Source: Rhizophagus sp. LPA8_4_AMF (taxonomy: Eukaryota > Glomeromycota > Glomeromycetes > Glomerales > Glomeraceae). From it: a stretch of DNA of 64,000 nucleotides. The DNA lies in assembly GCA_021464525.1 (NCBI GenBank), contig JADRCO010000010.1:19469-83468 (forward strand), given 5' to 3'. Under the pieces are notes generated by a model. That model was not told the DNA's origin. It was given only the letters and a program-made list of their open reading frames with translations, and did not search any database. A program made the translations under genes and the position numbers. This document shows positions 9,761 to 18,300 of this stretch, piece after piece. The number at the start of each line of letters is the position of its first letter. Within the stretch, counting starts at the first letter, position 1.

Positions 9761-9786
9761 TTTCTTATTTCATCACTTGTTAGCCT
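9761..9786 (+). repeat. 26-nt direct repeat, copy 2
   Basis: Identical to 8034-8059. It abuts the 5' end of tRNA-Ser(GCU) with three bases between. Confidence 0.5.
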
Positions 9787-9789
9787 GGA

Positions 9790-9875
9790 GGAAAAGAGGC
9801 CGAATGGGTTAAGGCGATAACCTGCTAAGTTATGGGACTAAATAGTCCTTGAGGGTTCAACTCCCTCCTTTTCCG
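9790..9875 (+). tRNA. trnS(gcu): tRNA-Ser(GCU)
   Basis: Acceptor GGAAAAG pairs with CTTTTCC, anticodon GCT in CTGCTAA, T-arm GAGGG/CCCTC, and a long variable arm as expected for serine. First of a + strand run of four tRNAs after rnl. Confidence 0.5.
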
Positions 9876-9919
9876 CTACAAGAATCTATGATTCCACTCA
9901 CTCAATAAAACTATTGGTA

Positions 9920-9990
9920 GTCGGGTTAGCTTAATGGTAAAGCTTTCGTCTTGTAAACGAGTTATGGTGGTTCGATTCCGCTACCCGGCT
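9920..9990 (+). tRNA. trnT(ugu): tRNA-Thr(UGU)
   Basis: Acceptor GTCGGGT pairs with ACCCGGC (one G-T), anticodon TGT in CTTGTAA, T-loop TTCGATT. 71 nt. Confidence 0.5.
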
Positions 9991-10123
9991 CATTATAGAA
10001 TCAAGCAATACTTGCTGCATTAAAGCACAAGATGCATTTTGGAGTTTATTTACCACTTGAAAAAGATTAGCAGCTCTTGTTTCAGTCGTTCTATTTTGGT
10101 GAATCTGTCCTTATAGAGATGAG

Positions 10124-10195
10124 GAGTATGTAGCTTAAAGGTAGAGCAGCCGCCTTTTAAGCGGTTTTGTTGGGGTTCGAACCCCCACATACTCA
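10124..10195 (+). tRNA. trnK(uuu): tRNA-Lys(UUU)
   Basis: Acceptor GAGTATG pairs perfectly with CATACTC, anticodon TTT in CTTTTAA, T-arm GGGGT/ACCCC with TTCGA. Confidence 0.5.
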
Positions 10196-10360
10196 GTTAA
10201 AAGTTACTCTATGGGATTGGGCTATCTAACTGATAAAACTAAAATTGCGCCTCTAATCCAAGTGTAAGCAAAGAGGAGAAAGATGAAGGCTACTCTATAG
10301 ATCATAATTAAAGTATTTGGGCTTAAACTAATTCTTGTATGAGAGGTTCGTTTTTTCAAA

Positions 10361-10434
10361 GGGTTTGTGGTCTAACTGGAAAAACAATTAACTTGTCACG
10401 TTGAAAGATGTCGGTTCGAGTCCGACCAAGCCCG
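10361..10434 (+). tRNA. trnD(guc): tRNA-Asp(GUC)
   Basis: Acceptor GGGTTTG pairs with CAAGCCC (one G-T), anticodon GTC in TTGTCAC, T-arm GTCGG/CCGAC with TTCGAGT. Confidence 0.5.
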
Positions 10435-10462
10435 TGTAGTCTAGAATAGGGAAGAAAAATAG

Positions 10463-10513
10463 GAAAGTCACCTGGGCTAAAGCAGGCTCTAGCCTACGGA
10501 GACCAGGGCAAAC
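10463..10513 (+). repeat. Family D repeat, copy 1
   Basis: AGGAAAGTCACCTGGGCTAA, AGCAGGCTCTAGCCTACGGA, GACCAGGGCAAAC. Identical over about 52 bases to the copy just upstream of nad2 (25889). Nested inverted arms are GGGCTAAAGCAGG/CTCTAGCC and CCTGG/CCAGG. Confidence 0.5.
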
Positions 10514-10540
10514 TATAAAAGTGCTATAGTACCTTTCTTA

Positions 10541-10573
10541 ACCTTGGTTGTTGCCCTATGTACCAAGGAACCT
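10541..10573 (-). repeat. Family A palindrome, short form
   Basis: ACCTTGGTTGTTGCCCTATG then TACCAAGGAACCTT. It is the reverse complement of the short copy at 12386. Confidence 0.5.
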
Positions 10574-11196
10574 TCCTAACATACCTTTAACCTAAAGGGA
10601 ACAATAGAACTATGACCTATTGAGGTAAGGAGGAATAGCTTAGCTAGTTGTTATAGGGTACCAGGAAATTATGAGATAGCTGTCTTACCCTACCCTACCA
10701 TGTTACCATAGCTGTCTATAATGGCTGCCTCTACTAGGAACTAATGAACTGGTGCTGTTAATAGGGTAAACATAAGATAGGCCCCTCTATGTAAAGGCTA
10801 ATTTTCTAGCATTGGTGGTTGGTATAGTAATTAGTTAAGCATCTCCCCCTTTCCTTTGCGTGGCTAAACTTACATCGTTGAATAAAACTAAATCCCTACA
10901 AGGAAGGGAAACCTAGAAAAACAAGGGTACTCCCCTATTACCTAGCTAACTTTAGCCCTAAGATGCCTATGGTCTAAATTCGTGGGTAGCCTCTTTATTG
11001 TTTCTCCTAAGAGCTCGAGGGTAGGGATCAGTACTTTAGCCATAATTTTCTAGGTTTTGGACTATAAATAGGGATGCTCTGCCTTGGCAAATCCTCAATC
11101 CCTCTAATTTTGGTTTCATAGTTTTCCTACCGCGAGGATCATCTCGCTTTGTTTCTTTCTCTCAACATCTAAGGGCTCATAAATCAAATTACTAAT

Positions 11197-12063
11197 ATGC
11201 TTAAACTCCTATTCGATACCATTTTTATGGTAAAAGTAGCTTACAATGATGCACCTCAGCCATGGCAATTAGGATTTCAAGATGGGGGATCACCATCGTT
11301 CGAGGGCATTGTAGAATTGCATGATCAGGTAATGTTTTATCTTGTAATTATCCTGCTAGGTGTTGGCTGGATGCTAGGCTCAACAATCCGTAAGTTCAAT
11401 AGCAACCATAATCAGATCGTACATAAATACCATAATCATGGTACACTTATTGAGCTTATTTGGACTATTACACCAGCACTTGTTCTGATTGCTATTGCTT
11501 TCCCTAGTTTCAAGCTTCTTTATCTTTTAGATGAGGTAATTGATCCAGTGATCACTGTTAAGGCTATTGGAAACCAATGGTTTTGGACCTATGAGTATAG
11601 TGATTATGTCAATGATACAGGTGAAACTATAGAGTTTGACTCTTATATGATACCTGATACTGATCTCGAACCAGGGCAATTACGTTTACTTGAAGTTGAT
11701 AATAGGGTTATTCTTCCTGTAGATACCCACATACGCTTTATCGTAACTGCTCGTGATGTTATTCACTCTTTTGGTGTACCTTCCCTTGGTCTTAAACTTG
11801 ATGCTCTTCCCGGAAGATTAAATCAAACCTCAGTTATCATAAACCGTGAGGGTGTCTTTTATGGAATGTGTTCTGAGTTGTGCGGTGTTCTACATTTCGG
11901 CATGCCTATTGTAATCGAATGCGTCTCTCTTGAATCTTATTTACTTTGGCTTTCTTCTCAAAATTCCCCCCCCCAAAACTCTCCTTTATATAACCCTTAC
12001 AAACTCCCTAGACTAGGGTGTAGTTTTCGAGTATCCTTACACAGTCGGGACATTGCCTTATAG
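11197..12063 (+). CDS. cox2: Cytochrome c oxidase subunit 2
   Basis: 288 aa. Two N-terminal membrane helices are followed by the soluble Cu-A domain in the intermembrane space. The Cu-A ligands are visible: VIHSFGVPSLG (His), then MCSELCGVLHFGMPIVIE (Cys, Glu, Cys, His, Met). The heme-a-facing aromatic block NQWFWTYEYSD is present. ATG 11197 is the first in frame. The family normally ends about where WLSSQ is read (near residue 253). Here no stop is present, and the frame runs on through a C-rich motif as NSPPQNSP for about 35 more residues to TAG. The tail has no recognisable domain and may be removed, or the mRNA may end in the motif. Confidence 0.5.
   Translation: MLKLLFDTIFMVKVAYNDAPQPWQLGFQDGGSPSFEGIVELHDQVMFYLVIILLGVGWMLGSTIRKFNSNHNQIVHKYHNHGTLIELIWTITPALVLIAIAFPSFKLLYLLDEVIDPVITVKAIGNQWFWTYEYSDYVNDTGETIEFDSYMIPDTDLEPGQLRLLEVDNRVILPVDTHIRFIVTARDVIHSFGVPSLGLKLDALPGRLNQTSVIINREGVFYGMCSELCGVLHFGMPIVIECVSLESYLLWLSSQNSPPQNSPLYNPYKLPRLGCSFRVSLHSRDIAL
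11957..11973 (+). other. C-rich gene-end motif in cox2
   Basis: CTCAAAATTCCCCC at the point where COX2 homologues usually end. The same 14 bases occur at the ends of nad3 and cox3. Possible mRNA 3' processing signal. Confidence 0.5.
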
Positions 12064-12263
12064 TATTTACTTCAAAGATATGTGGGAACATTAGAAAGTT
12101 GACAGTAAAGATTGTGTCACTTGGACTGTGTCTGATTGGAAAGTATCAATACTGTGATCATACCTTTCTTCCAAAAGTATCCTCTTAGAGGAACTAAATA
12201 CCTTGATTTCCTATCTTTTGTTCAAGTAAGATCTCCAAAAGACTTATTTGCCACACTGAAAAC

Positions 12264-12345
12264 ACGGCTATGTTGGAATTGGCAGACAAGTGTGACTTAG
12301 GATCACGTGGGTAATACCGTGAGGGTTCAAATCCCTCTAGCCGTA
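12264..12345 (+). tRNA. trnL(uag): tRNA-Leu(UAG)
   Basis: Acceptor ACGGCTA pairs perfectly with TAGCCGT, anticodon TAG in CTTAGGA, long variable arm, T-arm GAGGG/CCCTC. Confidence 0.5.
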
Positions 12346-12385
12346 TTCTGAGCTAACTTGCCATAGTTCATTTAATAAGGTTTCT

Positions 12386-12420
12386 AAGGTTCCTTGGTAC
12401 ATAGGGCAACAACCAAGGTT
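12386..12420 (+). repeat. Family A palindrome, short form flanked by AAGGT
   Basis: AAGGTTCCTTGGTACATAGG then GCAACAACCAAGGT. The loop is shorter than in the 38-39-nt form. Confidence 0.5.
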
Positions 12421-12862
12421 AAGTATGTTAATCAACTCCTTTTTCAATTATGTACAAAAATAAGTAAAATAGATTAAGTAACTATGGAGGATAGCTAGGG
12501 AAGATAGGAACTCTCTTACCCCTTATTAACAGAGGTGTAGAAGTAGTAGTGAGAGACAGCAGGTATAGAGCTAGATTTAGTAATTAAGGAAAGAGTATAG
12601 AATAGGGGAAAACTGTATACTATACGATGCTACTGATGGAGTAGCCAAAAAGTAGGAACCTAAAAAAGGATTAGTGCTAAAGTTAGGGAAGAGTATTCTA
12701 CCTCTCTTGCTTTCATGCTTTAAGAAATAGACTAATGAGTAGATTACAGTATAGGGAATATTTAGAGAAGAATAGGGAAGGTATATGTGGTAACTAGCCT
12801 AAGAATACCATACCTGAACTATCTCTTATTACCTTGGTTCCACAGAACTTTTGAGTCAGGCT

Positions 12863-12906
12863 TTCGTCAGTTGGTGAACTGGGGAGAACTTTTATTTCTT
12901 TCTTTT
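12863..12906 (+). repeat. Family F repeat, copy 1 (44 nt)
   Basis: TTCGTCAGTTGGTGAACTGG, GGAGAACTTTTATTTCTTTC, TTTT. Identical over 44 bases to 51712-51755. A diverged third copy is at 51801. Confidence 0.5.
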
Positions 12907-12987
12907 TTGAAATTTCTTAGAAAACTTCAGAGAAATACATCTTAGGGGATGTGAAGGCTACTTATCAAATCCTCCTTAAGTATTTTG

Positions 12988-13897
12988 AGACTCTCCCCTG
13001 TTAGGCTACCTATGCCGGTACAGGGGTCTTATTTCAAAATTCCCTATTAATCCTCTCAAAATCTATAGTGCTCCATCTGCTTCTTTCCGAATTTGGAGAA
13101 CTCAACAGCTACCTTTATTAAACAAAGAAGGTCTATTTGTTTTTGATCTTTCACATAACTTAGACAGTGAACTAAGATCTACATATTGTGGAGGTATCGT
13201 CGATGTTTACAGACCTCATCTAATTGGAAAAGGCTTTTATTATGATGTAAATAGCTTATACTCAACTGCTATGTGCAAACCAATGCCAGTTGGAAGACCC
13301 ACACAAGTAGTTTTAACCATTGATAAATTTCTTGAGGGTAATTTCTTTGGCTTTGTGGAGGCCACTGTAAGAGCACCAAATGATGAATACATTGGACTAC
13401 TTCCAATCAAATACCAAGGAAGACTAATTTGTCCAAAAGGAACATTCACAGGTCTTTTCTTTTCAGAGGAGCTACTCTTTGCGTTAAAGAATGGATACAC
13501 CCTACTTGGAATAACTAAAGCTTATCTATTTCAAAGAGGAAGCAACACCTTTTTACAACTTATTAAAGAACTAAATGAAATGAAGATAACAGCCCAAAAA
13601 GAAGGTAGACCAACTATTAGGAATTTAGCTAAACTTCTGATGAATTCAATGTACGGCCGTTTTGGAATGCATCCAAGCTTGACTCGACATCCCCTTTATA
13701 CAGAGGAACAAATTCTAAATATAGCTCCCCACTGGCAGTTATCAACTATAATAGACTTTGGGGAATTAAGCTTAGTAACAACTAAACTAGATAAGGAATG
13801 GATTCTAAAAAACCAAGGAAGAGCGGAGTTACTCAATTCGTTGAATGAATTAGGAAATAAAACCAAAGTAGCCGAGTCTCTACGATCTCCAGCTTGA
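12988..13897 (+). pseudogene. dpo: Type-B DNA polymerase, truncated after motif B
   Basis: One open frame of about 300 codons. No ATG precedes the conserved start of the domain; the frame opens just after a TGA and first crosses a family B palindrome (12995). IYSAPSASFRIWRT and YCGGIVDVYRP match the region before the catalytic domain, YYDVNSLYSTAM is Pol motif A (D-x-N-S-L-Y), and KLLMNSMYGRFGM is motif B (K-x3-N-S-x-YG). The frame ends with TGA before motif C (DTDS), so no active site can be completed. Both ends are therefore lost. The family normally replicates linear mitochondrial plasmids by protein priming. Its sequence differs from the polymerase at 14.6k, so the two are independent insertions. 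Confidence 0.5.
12995..13026 (+). repeat. Family B palindrome at polymerase relic
   Basis: CCCCTGTTAGGCTACCTATG then CCGGTACAGGGG. Identical to the copies at 699 and 63499. Confidence 0.5.
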
Positions 13898-13953
13898 CTC
13901 GTTAAAAATAGGGTATTTTACTCTTTAGTAGCAGGGGAATTAATTTAACAACA

Positions 13954-14634
13954 ATGACAAGACTATTCAATGCATCCGCCTTCCGAATGAGTGCGTTAGC
14001 ATTCGGAGCTAAATTACCCTACTTCCTTGCCTCTTCGGCTTTTCATAGTGCCTCTATCCTTTTAAATATTCACTATACCTTCAAGGGTGATGTATGGAAC
14101 TTTATTTCTAACCCTCTCCCTCCTACTCTTAATTATTATGGTATCCCTATGGTTTCTATCTATTCAAGTGACTTCGTGGAAACAGCCATCCAGAATATTA
14201 AAACTATAATCAATTGCTCAAATCATGAGTCTCCCTATTTTAATTTTATCATAGAAGTACTTCTAAATTCAGGTCAAGTCAGAACAGTGGGTCAAGGCTT
14301 TATAGTTGAAAAAACAACTAATTTTGAAGAGCTTCATCATCAAATTACTTCCCTTATTGAAGCCTTTGAAACTCAGTCTGGAACACCAGAGGAAAGACAA
14401 CCTGAGGCTGTTGTGTCATCTCTAATCAAAGTCTTTGATCGTTCTAATGTTCCTGCTGTAAACTGGGAAGATCCTTTAGCCCTCCCTCAATCTAAGTATA
14501 CTCCTAATGGACAAGTCAAATCTTCTCCAAGAAGAACTCGTAAAAATACTGAAGAGAAACTTGCTATCCTTAGTTCTCAAATAAATACTATGTCTACACA
14601 ACTTTCTTCTGATTTAAAAGAAGTGGTTAAGTGA
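13954..14634 (+). CDS. Unknown protein between two polymerase relics
   Basis: 226 aa, ATG 13954 to TGA. Not recognised. The first 50 residues are hydrophobic and Ala/Ser/Phe-rich and could be a membrane or targeting segment. The middle is mixed. The last 60 residues are charged (SSPRRTRKNTEEK) and end in a short heptad-like stretch (ILSSQINTMSTQLSSDLKEV). Its setting between plasmid-type polymerase genes suggests a plasmid ORF, possibly the poorly conserved partner of the polymerase, but nothing in the sequence proves this. Its last codons overlap the open frame of the next polymerase. Confidence 0.5.
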   Translation: MTRLFNASAFRMSALAFGAKLPYFLASSAFHSASILLNIHYTFKGDVWNFISNPLPPTLNYYGIPMVSIYSSDFVETAIQNIKTIINCSNHESPYFNFIIEVLLNSGQVRTVGQGFIVEKTTNFEELHHQITSLIEAFETQSGTPEERQPEAVVSSLIKVFDRSNVPAVNWEDPLALPQSKYTPNGQVKSSPRRTRKNTEEKLAILSSQINTMSTQLSSDLKEVVK

Positions 14635-16367
14635 AGATTTAAAGGAGGATTTCCCACATAGTTCTGTATCGGAGTATATGGTTTTAGATAAGAATTCTAA
14701 GTTTGGTGATATTGAGGGGTATAGGGGTAAAGAATTCTGGCCATTGGCAGAGGCCTACATAAGAAAGGACGTTGACATCTTGTATAATGGTTTAATTGAG
14801 TTGGAGAAATTGTATAATTCTAAATGTTATTCAATAATAGACAAGAAGTATTGTGGATTGCCTTCAATAGCACATGATCATTTCTTTAAATTCATTCCAA
14901 AAGGAACCTTTGAGCCATTCACAAAGAAATTGTTTGAAAGATGGAAATGTACTTACACAGGAGGGTTGGTTGAATTATTGGATTTGAATAAGGAACAACA
15001 TAGAGTTCGTGTTTATGATATCAATGGTCTTTACACGTTTGTAAGACTTAAGTACAAGTTTCCTGTTGGAAAGCCAATTGAGATAAGATCACCTGATGTA
15101 TCAGAGTTGTCCAATCTGTTCGGATTGATAAGAGCAGTTGTCTACAACGATGGTTCTGTACCAATTGGAATACCTTGTAAGGTAGGTAAGGAATTCAACA
15201 GGTACAAAGGTACTGTTGTGTATGAGGGATCAACAGAAGAGTTGAAAGATTTAATACGAAAGGGAGCGAAGTTAGAGAAGATATTAGGTGTTTTACATTA
15301 TTCAAACTCAAAGGAAGGTTCCTTGGTACACTGGCAGCTACTGTGGAACCAAGGTAGAGATCTATTTGGAAAACCAATAGAGGAATTTGAGAAGATCAAG
15401 ATGCAAGGTGAAATAGAAGATAATAAAGGTAAAAGGGCATTTGGTAAGCTTATGACGCTCTCTTCTTATGGAAAGTATGGTCAATGGAGATATGGTTCTT
15501 TTGAGAATGAAAAACATAACTTAACGATAGCTGTATTCATAGCTACGTATGCTAGGATGACAATAGGAGGCGTTGTATCGTCTGTCATTGAGCTTAAAGG
15601 TAAGCAGTTCTACATGGATACTGATAGCATAATAACAGATGTAAAGCTACCTGATAACATGGTAGGGCGTGAACTTGGGCAGTTGAAGTATGAGGGTACG
15701 TTTGATAGGTCTATATTCTTAGGTAGAAAACAATATTATCTGTACAATTCCGATACAAAGCAAGTAAAGATAGCTTCAAAAGGCTATGGAAGAAATTCAA
15801 TATGTTTGGAAGAATGGATAAGGGCAAGTGAAGGATAAGAAGTTGATGAAGCCCCAGAACTTCGTTGATAAGATTTATGAGACTACGAAAGCTAGAATAA
15901 CAAAGGTTAAAGAGCAGAAAGGAGAGGGAAATTTGACTAGATATTTTAGAAGGTGTAATCAGTTTCTTTATTCTACTAAATGGGTAAAAGACTTTGTTGA
16001 AAGCATAAAAATAGAGTATCCAGAGTTCTATGGAAAACTGATGAAATTGCTGGAAGTTAAACCAAGGTTCTTGGAAGAGAGGAAAGGTATATTGAGGTTG
16101 TTGTTGATTGATAAAATGAATAGAAAACTTCCTTACGAAGGCTTTTCCAATCCATTAGTTATAGCAATAGAAGAGACAATAAGGGAAGGTGTAATTGGGA
16201 GTATGAGGAAAGGAGGTGATGTTAAAACAGATTTATTAGGAGAGGATGAAAATTTAAGAAATTTAGCGTTATTGATGGGTTATAGCTCTGTTTCAAAAGA
16301 AGAAGCGTCATTGTCTGTACTTAGACATTTGGCTAGGGTGAAAAGGTTAGGTAGAGCTAATGGTTAG
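14618..16367 (+). pseudogene. dpo: Type-B DNA polymerase with complete Pol motifs, one frameshift
   Basis: The frame opens at 14618; the first ATG is 14678. YIRKDVDILYNGL is Exo III (Y-x3-D), YDINGLYTFV motif A, KLMTLSSYGKYG motif B, FYMDTDSI motif C and GRKQYYLYN the K-x-Y motif. Exo I and II are absent, so the N-terminus is missing. At about 15830 the frame stops (RASEG then TAA), and the downstream frame (15828-16367, VKDKKLMKPQNF) continues the C-terminus for about 175 residues, so one small indel splits the gene. A family A palindrome (15315-15355) is read in frame between motifs A and B. Purine-rich codon use differs from the respiratory genes. Probably a decayed linear-plasmid polymerase. 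Confidence 0.5.
15315..15355 (+). repeat. Family A palindrome, 36-nt in-frame insert in polymerase
   Basis: AAGGT on both sides. The insert adds 12 codons (read as SLVHWQLLWNQG) between Glu-Gly and Arg, keeping the frame open. Confidence 0.5.
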
Positions 16368-16412
16368 AAGGGGTAGATTAGACTTCTTTCCTAAAACCTC
16401 TTCCTTTACTTT

Positions 16413-16453
16413 TCCTTGGTTCCACAGAACGTTGTCCTATGTTCCAAGGAACC
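16413..16453 (-). repeat. Family A palindrome
   Basis: CCTTGGTTCCACAGAACGTT then GTCCTATGTTCCAAGGAACC. Same sequence as 29457 in the same orientation. Confidence 0.5.
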
Positions 16454-16809
16454 TGGCTAACAACTCTGAAATTGGAGCAATCTCACTTTGAACTTATAAC
16501 TTAGAGAAAATCAAGTTCTCTTCTCACCATTTTTGGAGTTTCATTCCACAAAATCCTTTAGATTATGACAGGCACTCATACTTGATATTTCTCTGTGTAA
16601 GGTATAAAGAAGGATTTGGGTTACATCTAATTGTAAAGAGTCATTATTTCTTTCCAGTATTTTCCAATATGTCCGTCTTCTGATGATATCTCTGATGAAT
16701 TTCCGTTATAGGTATTTTTCAAGGAGTAAGGGTAGGTTCGGAAGTGGAGTGGTGTGACAAACTCTTGGCGACTACGTGGTATAGGAAACCAAACAATCAA
16801 GTAATGTTT

Positions 16810-16956
16810 ATGCCTCAACTAGTTCCTTTTTACTTTATAAACCAGCTGTCTTTTGGTCTGATTCTACTATCTCTCTTGATCTACTTGGCTTCCAAGAGAC
16901 TTCTTCCTCAACTGCTTCAACGTTTCATTTCAAGAATATTCATAACTCTCACATAG
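16810..16956 (+). CDS. atp8: ATP synthase subunit 8
   Basis: 48 aa starting MPQLVPFYFINQLSFG, the hallmark N-terminus of fungal mitochondrial ATP8. One membrane helix follows (LILLSLLIYLASK), then a basic C-terminus (LLPQLLQRFISRIF). It is part of the membrane-embedded Fo sector of complex V. An in-frame ATG lies further upstream at 16744, but ATG 16810 is chosen because homologues start MPQL. The other Fo genes, atp9 (20.5k) and atp6 (24.7k), lie downstream on the same strand, separated by foreign sequence. Confidence 0.5.
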   Translation: MPQLVPFYFINQLSFGLILLSLLIYLASKRLLPQLLQRFISRIFITLT

Positions 16957-17104
16957 TTTTTTCTTTCTTAAACAGCCCCTGGTCGCTATTACTTGGGTGA
17001 CAAAAAGAAAGATAAAATCTCGGAGTAATTGAATTAGTGCTGTTCAAAGAATCTACTTCAAATTTTAAAAGGTTCCTTGGTTCCACAGGGTCCCTACCTA
17101 GGTA

Positions 17105-17178
17105 AGGGTTCTAGCTCAATTGGTTAGAGTGTTGTCTTGATAAGGCAAAGGTTATGGGTTCGAATCCCATGGATCCTA
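17105..17178 (+). tRNA. trnI(gau): tRNA-Ile(GAU)
   Basis: Acceptor AGGGTTC pairs with GGATCCT (two G-T), anticodon GAT in CTTGATAA, T-arm ATGGG/CCCAT with TTCGAAT. It immediately precedes foreign island 1. Confidence 0.5.
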
Positions 17179-17183
17179 ACTCA

Positions 17184-17741
17184 ATGAAATTCTATTTTTT
17201 ACGAATAGGTCAACAATTTGCTAAAGAAATTAAGGATAAAGCATTAGAGCCACCACGAGAAGGAGGATACCTTTATCGAAAGTATGTACAGCAGAATGTT
17301 AATTGGGATAGTAAAGCCACTATCGAACAATTAGAGCTAGAAATCAATAGGCTACAAAATCATAACTGTGAATTAATTAATGAAAATGGTAATTATTGCT
17401 TAAGTAATATGCAGCTACAACAGATAGTAAATGACCAAGAAAATCAGCTAAATAATATTAAGGAATTATCAGATAACCTTAACAGAACCAATATAGCTAT
17501 TAACATCGAAAAGGATGAAATAAGCAGACAGTTTGAAAAGGCTAATAATACTTTAATTCAATACCAAGAATTAACTAGACAAATGGTACCAAAGTTACCA
17601 CAGCTATTAATGAAGGTTAATACTTATGATAATGAACAAGCTATGTTAAATAATTATTTACAGTTAGACGATTGTGTAGAAACATGGTCACATGACTTAC
17701 AACTAGAAACAGATCTAATTTTAAGCCAATATAATAAGTAA
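17184..17741 (+). CDS. Unknown coiled-coil protein, start of A-rich island 1
   Basis: About 185 aa. ATG 17184 is preferred because the upstream ATGs lie inside tRNA-Ile. Not recognised. The N-terminus is basic and compact. Residues about 45-130 are a long predicted coiled coil rich in Asn, Gln, Glu and Leu (TIEQLELEINRLQNHN, LSDNLNRTN). No membrane segment. Base use is A-rich on the coding strand, unlike the neighbouring genes, and matches the ORFs at 18.0-18.7k and 22.9-24.05k. With the protease-like ORF downstream this could be a structural gene of an integrated retroelement or virus-like element, but that is inference. Confidence 0.5.
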   Translation: MKFYFLRIGQQFAKEIKDKALEPPREGGYLYRKYVQQNVNWDSKATIEQLELEINRLQNHNCELINENGNYCLSNMQLQQIVNDQENQLNNIKELSDNLNRTNIAINIEKDEISRQFEKANNTLIQYQELTRQMVPKLPQLLMKVNTYDNEQAMLNNYLQLDDCVETWSHDLQLETDLILSQYNK

Positions 17742-18018
17742 TTTGGTATAGAGCTGTTAGTATGGTACAATTGTACACAATTGACGAATCATGCAAATGA
17801 TCGCCAGTACAGTTATATACATTAACAGAGTTCTTTTTGATTATTAAGCTAAAATCATATGATTAATGTAGATCATAACATCGCTATAAATAAAGCTATT
17901 ATTTTTACAAACCAAATAATGTTGCTAAAATGACCAGATTATTTCAATAAAAGCTATAAATAATACTAATAAGGTTTATCTTGTAGAAAAGCTATTAAGA
18001 GAAGGAAAAAGTACATGT

Positions 18019-18300
18019 TTGTTGGGATGTAAGCTACATAGAGAGCTATTCACATATAACGATAAGATAGTAGATCAATGTACATCATATGACGCATGGA
18101 GATGGAAAATGACATGGTTAGAATTTTGCCAAATAAGGTTTAAAGCTATGATACAAGGAAAGCCATTATATCATAAATACTTAGAAGAGCTAAAAGAAAA
18201 ACCTTATAAAAGGATGGGACCACCGAAAGAGTTGTTCCAAAAGTCAAAATATTATCAAAAGAAATGGTATGAAAATGAATCGAGCCTTAATAGATGCTAA
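18019..18300 (+). CDS. Unknown small basic ORF in island 1
   Basis: 93 aa read from a TTG, with no ATG near its start, so the 5' end may be missing. Rich in Lys, Tyr and Trp (WRWKMTWLEFCQIRF, PLYHKYLEELKEKPYKR). Not recognised. Its end overlaps the next ORF (start 18269) by 32 bases in another frame, an arrangement common in compact elements. The 277 bases before it hold no open frame of note. Confidence 0.5.
   Translation: MLGCKLHRELFTYNDKIVDQCTSYDAWRWKMTWLEFCQIRFKAMIQGKPLYHKYLEELKEKPYKRMGPPKELFQKSKYYQKKWYENESSLNRC

Larger units (their letters stand above)
10435..11196. other. Intergenic tRNA-Asp to cox2, repeats only
   Basis: No credible protein frame. It holds a family D repeat (10463) and a family A palindrome (10541). 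The rest is low-complexity sequence rich in CTAG and AGG. A family C-like scrap, TTACATCGTTGAATAAAA, lies at 10871. Confidence 0.5.
12346..12987. other. Intergenic tRNA-Leu to polymerase relic
   Basis: No credible protein frame. It holds a short family A palindrome (12386), a half family A site (12831-12850) and a 44-nt family F repeat (12863) shared with 51712. Otherwise A/G-rich low-complexity sequence. Confidence 0.5.

Noticed and set aside
12831-12850. Possible further palindrome
   Set aside because: Only one arm and part of the core (CCTTGGTTCCACAGAAC) remain; kept as a half site, not a separate element.
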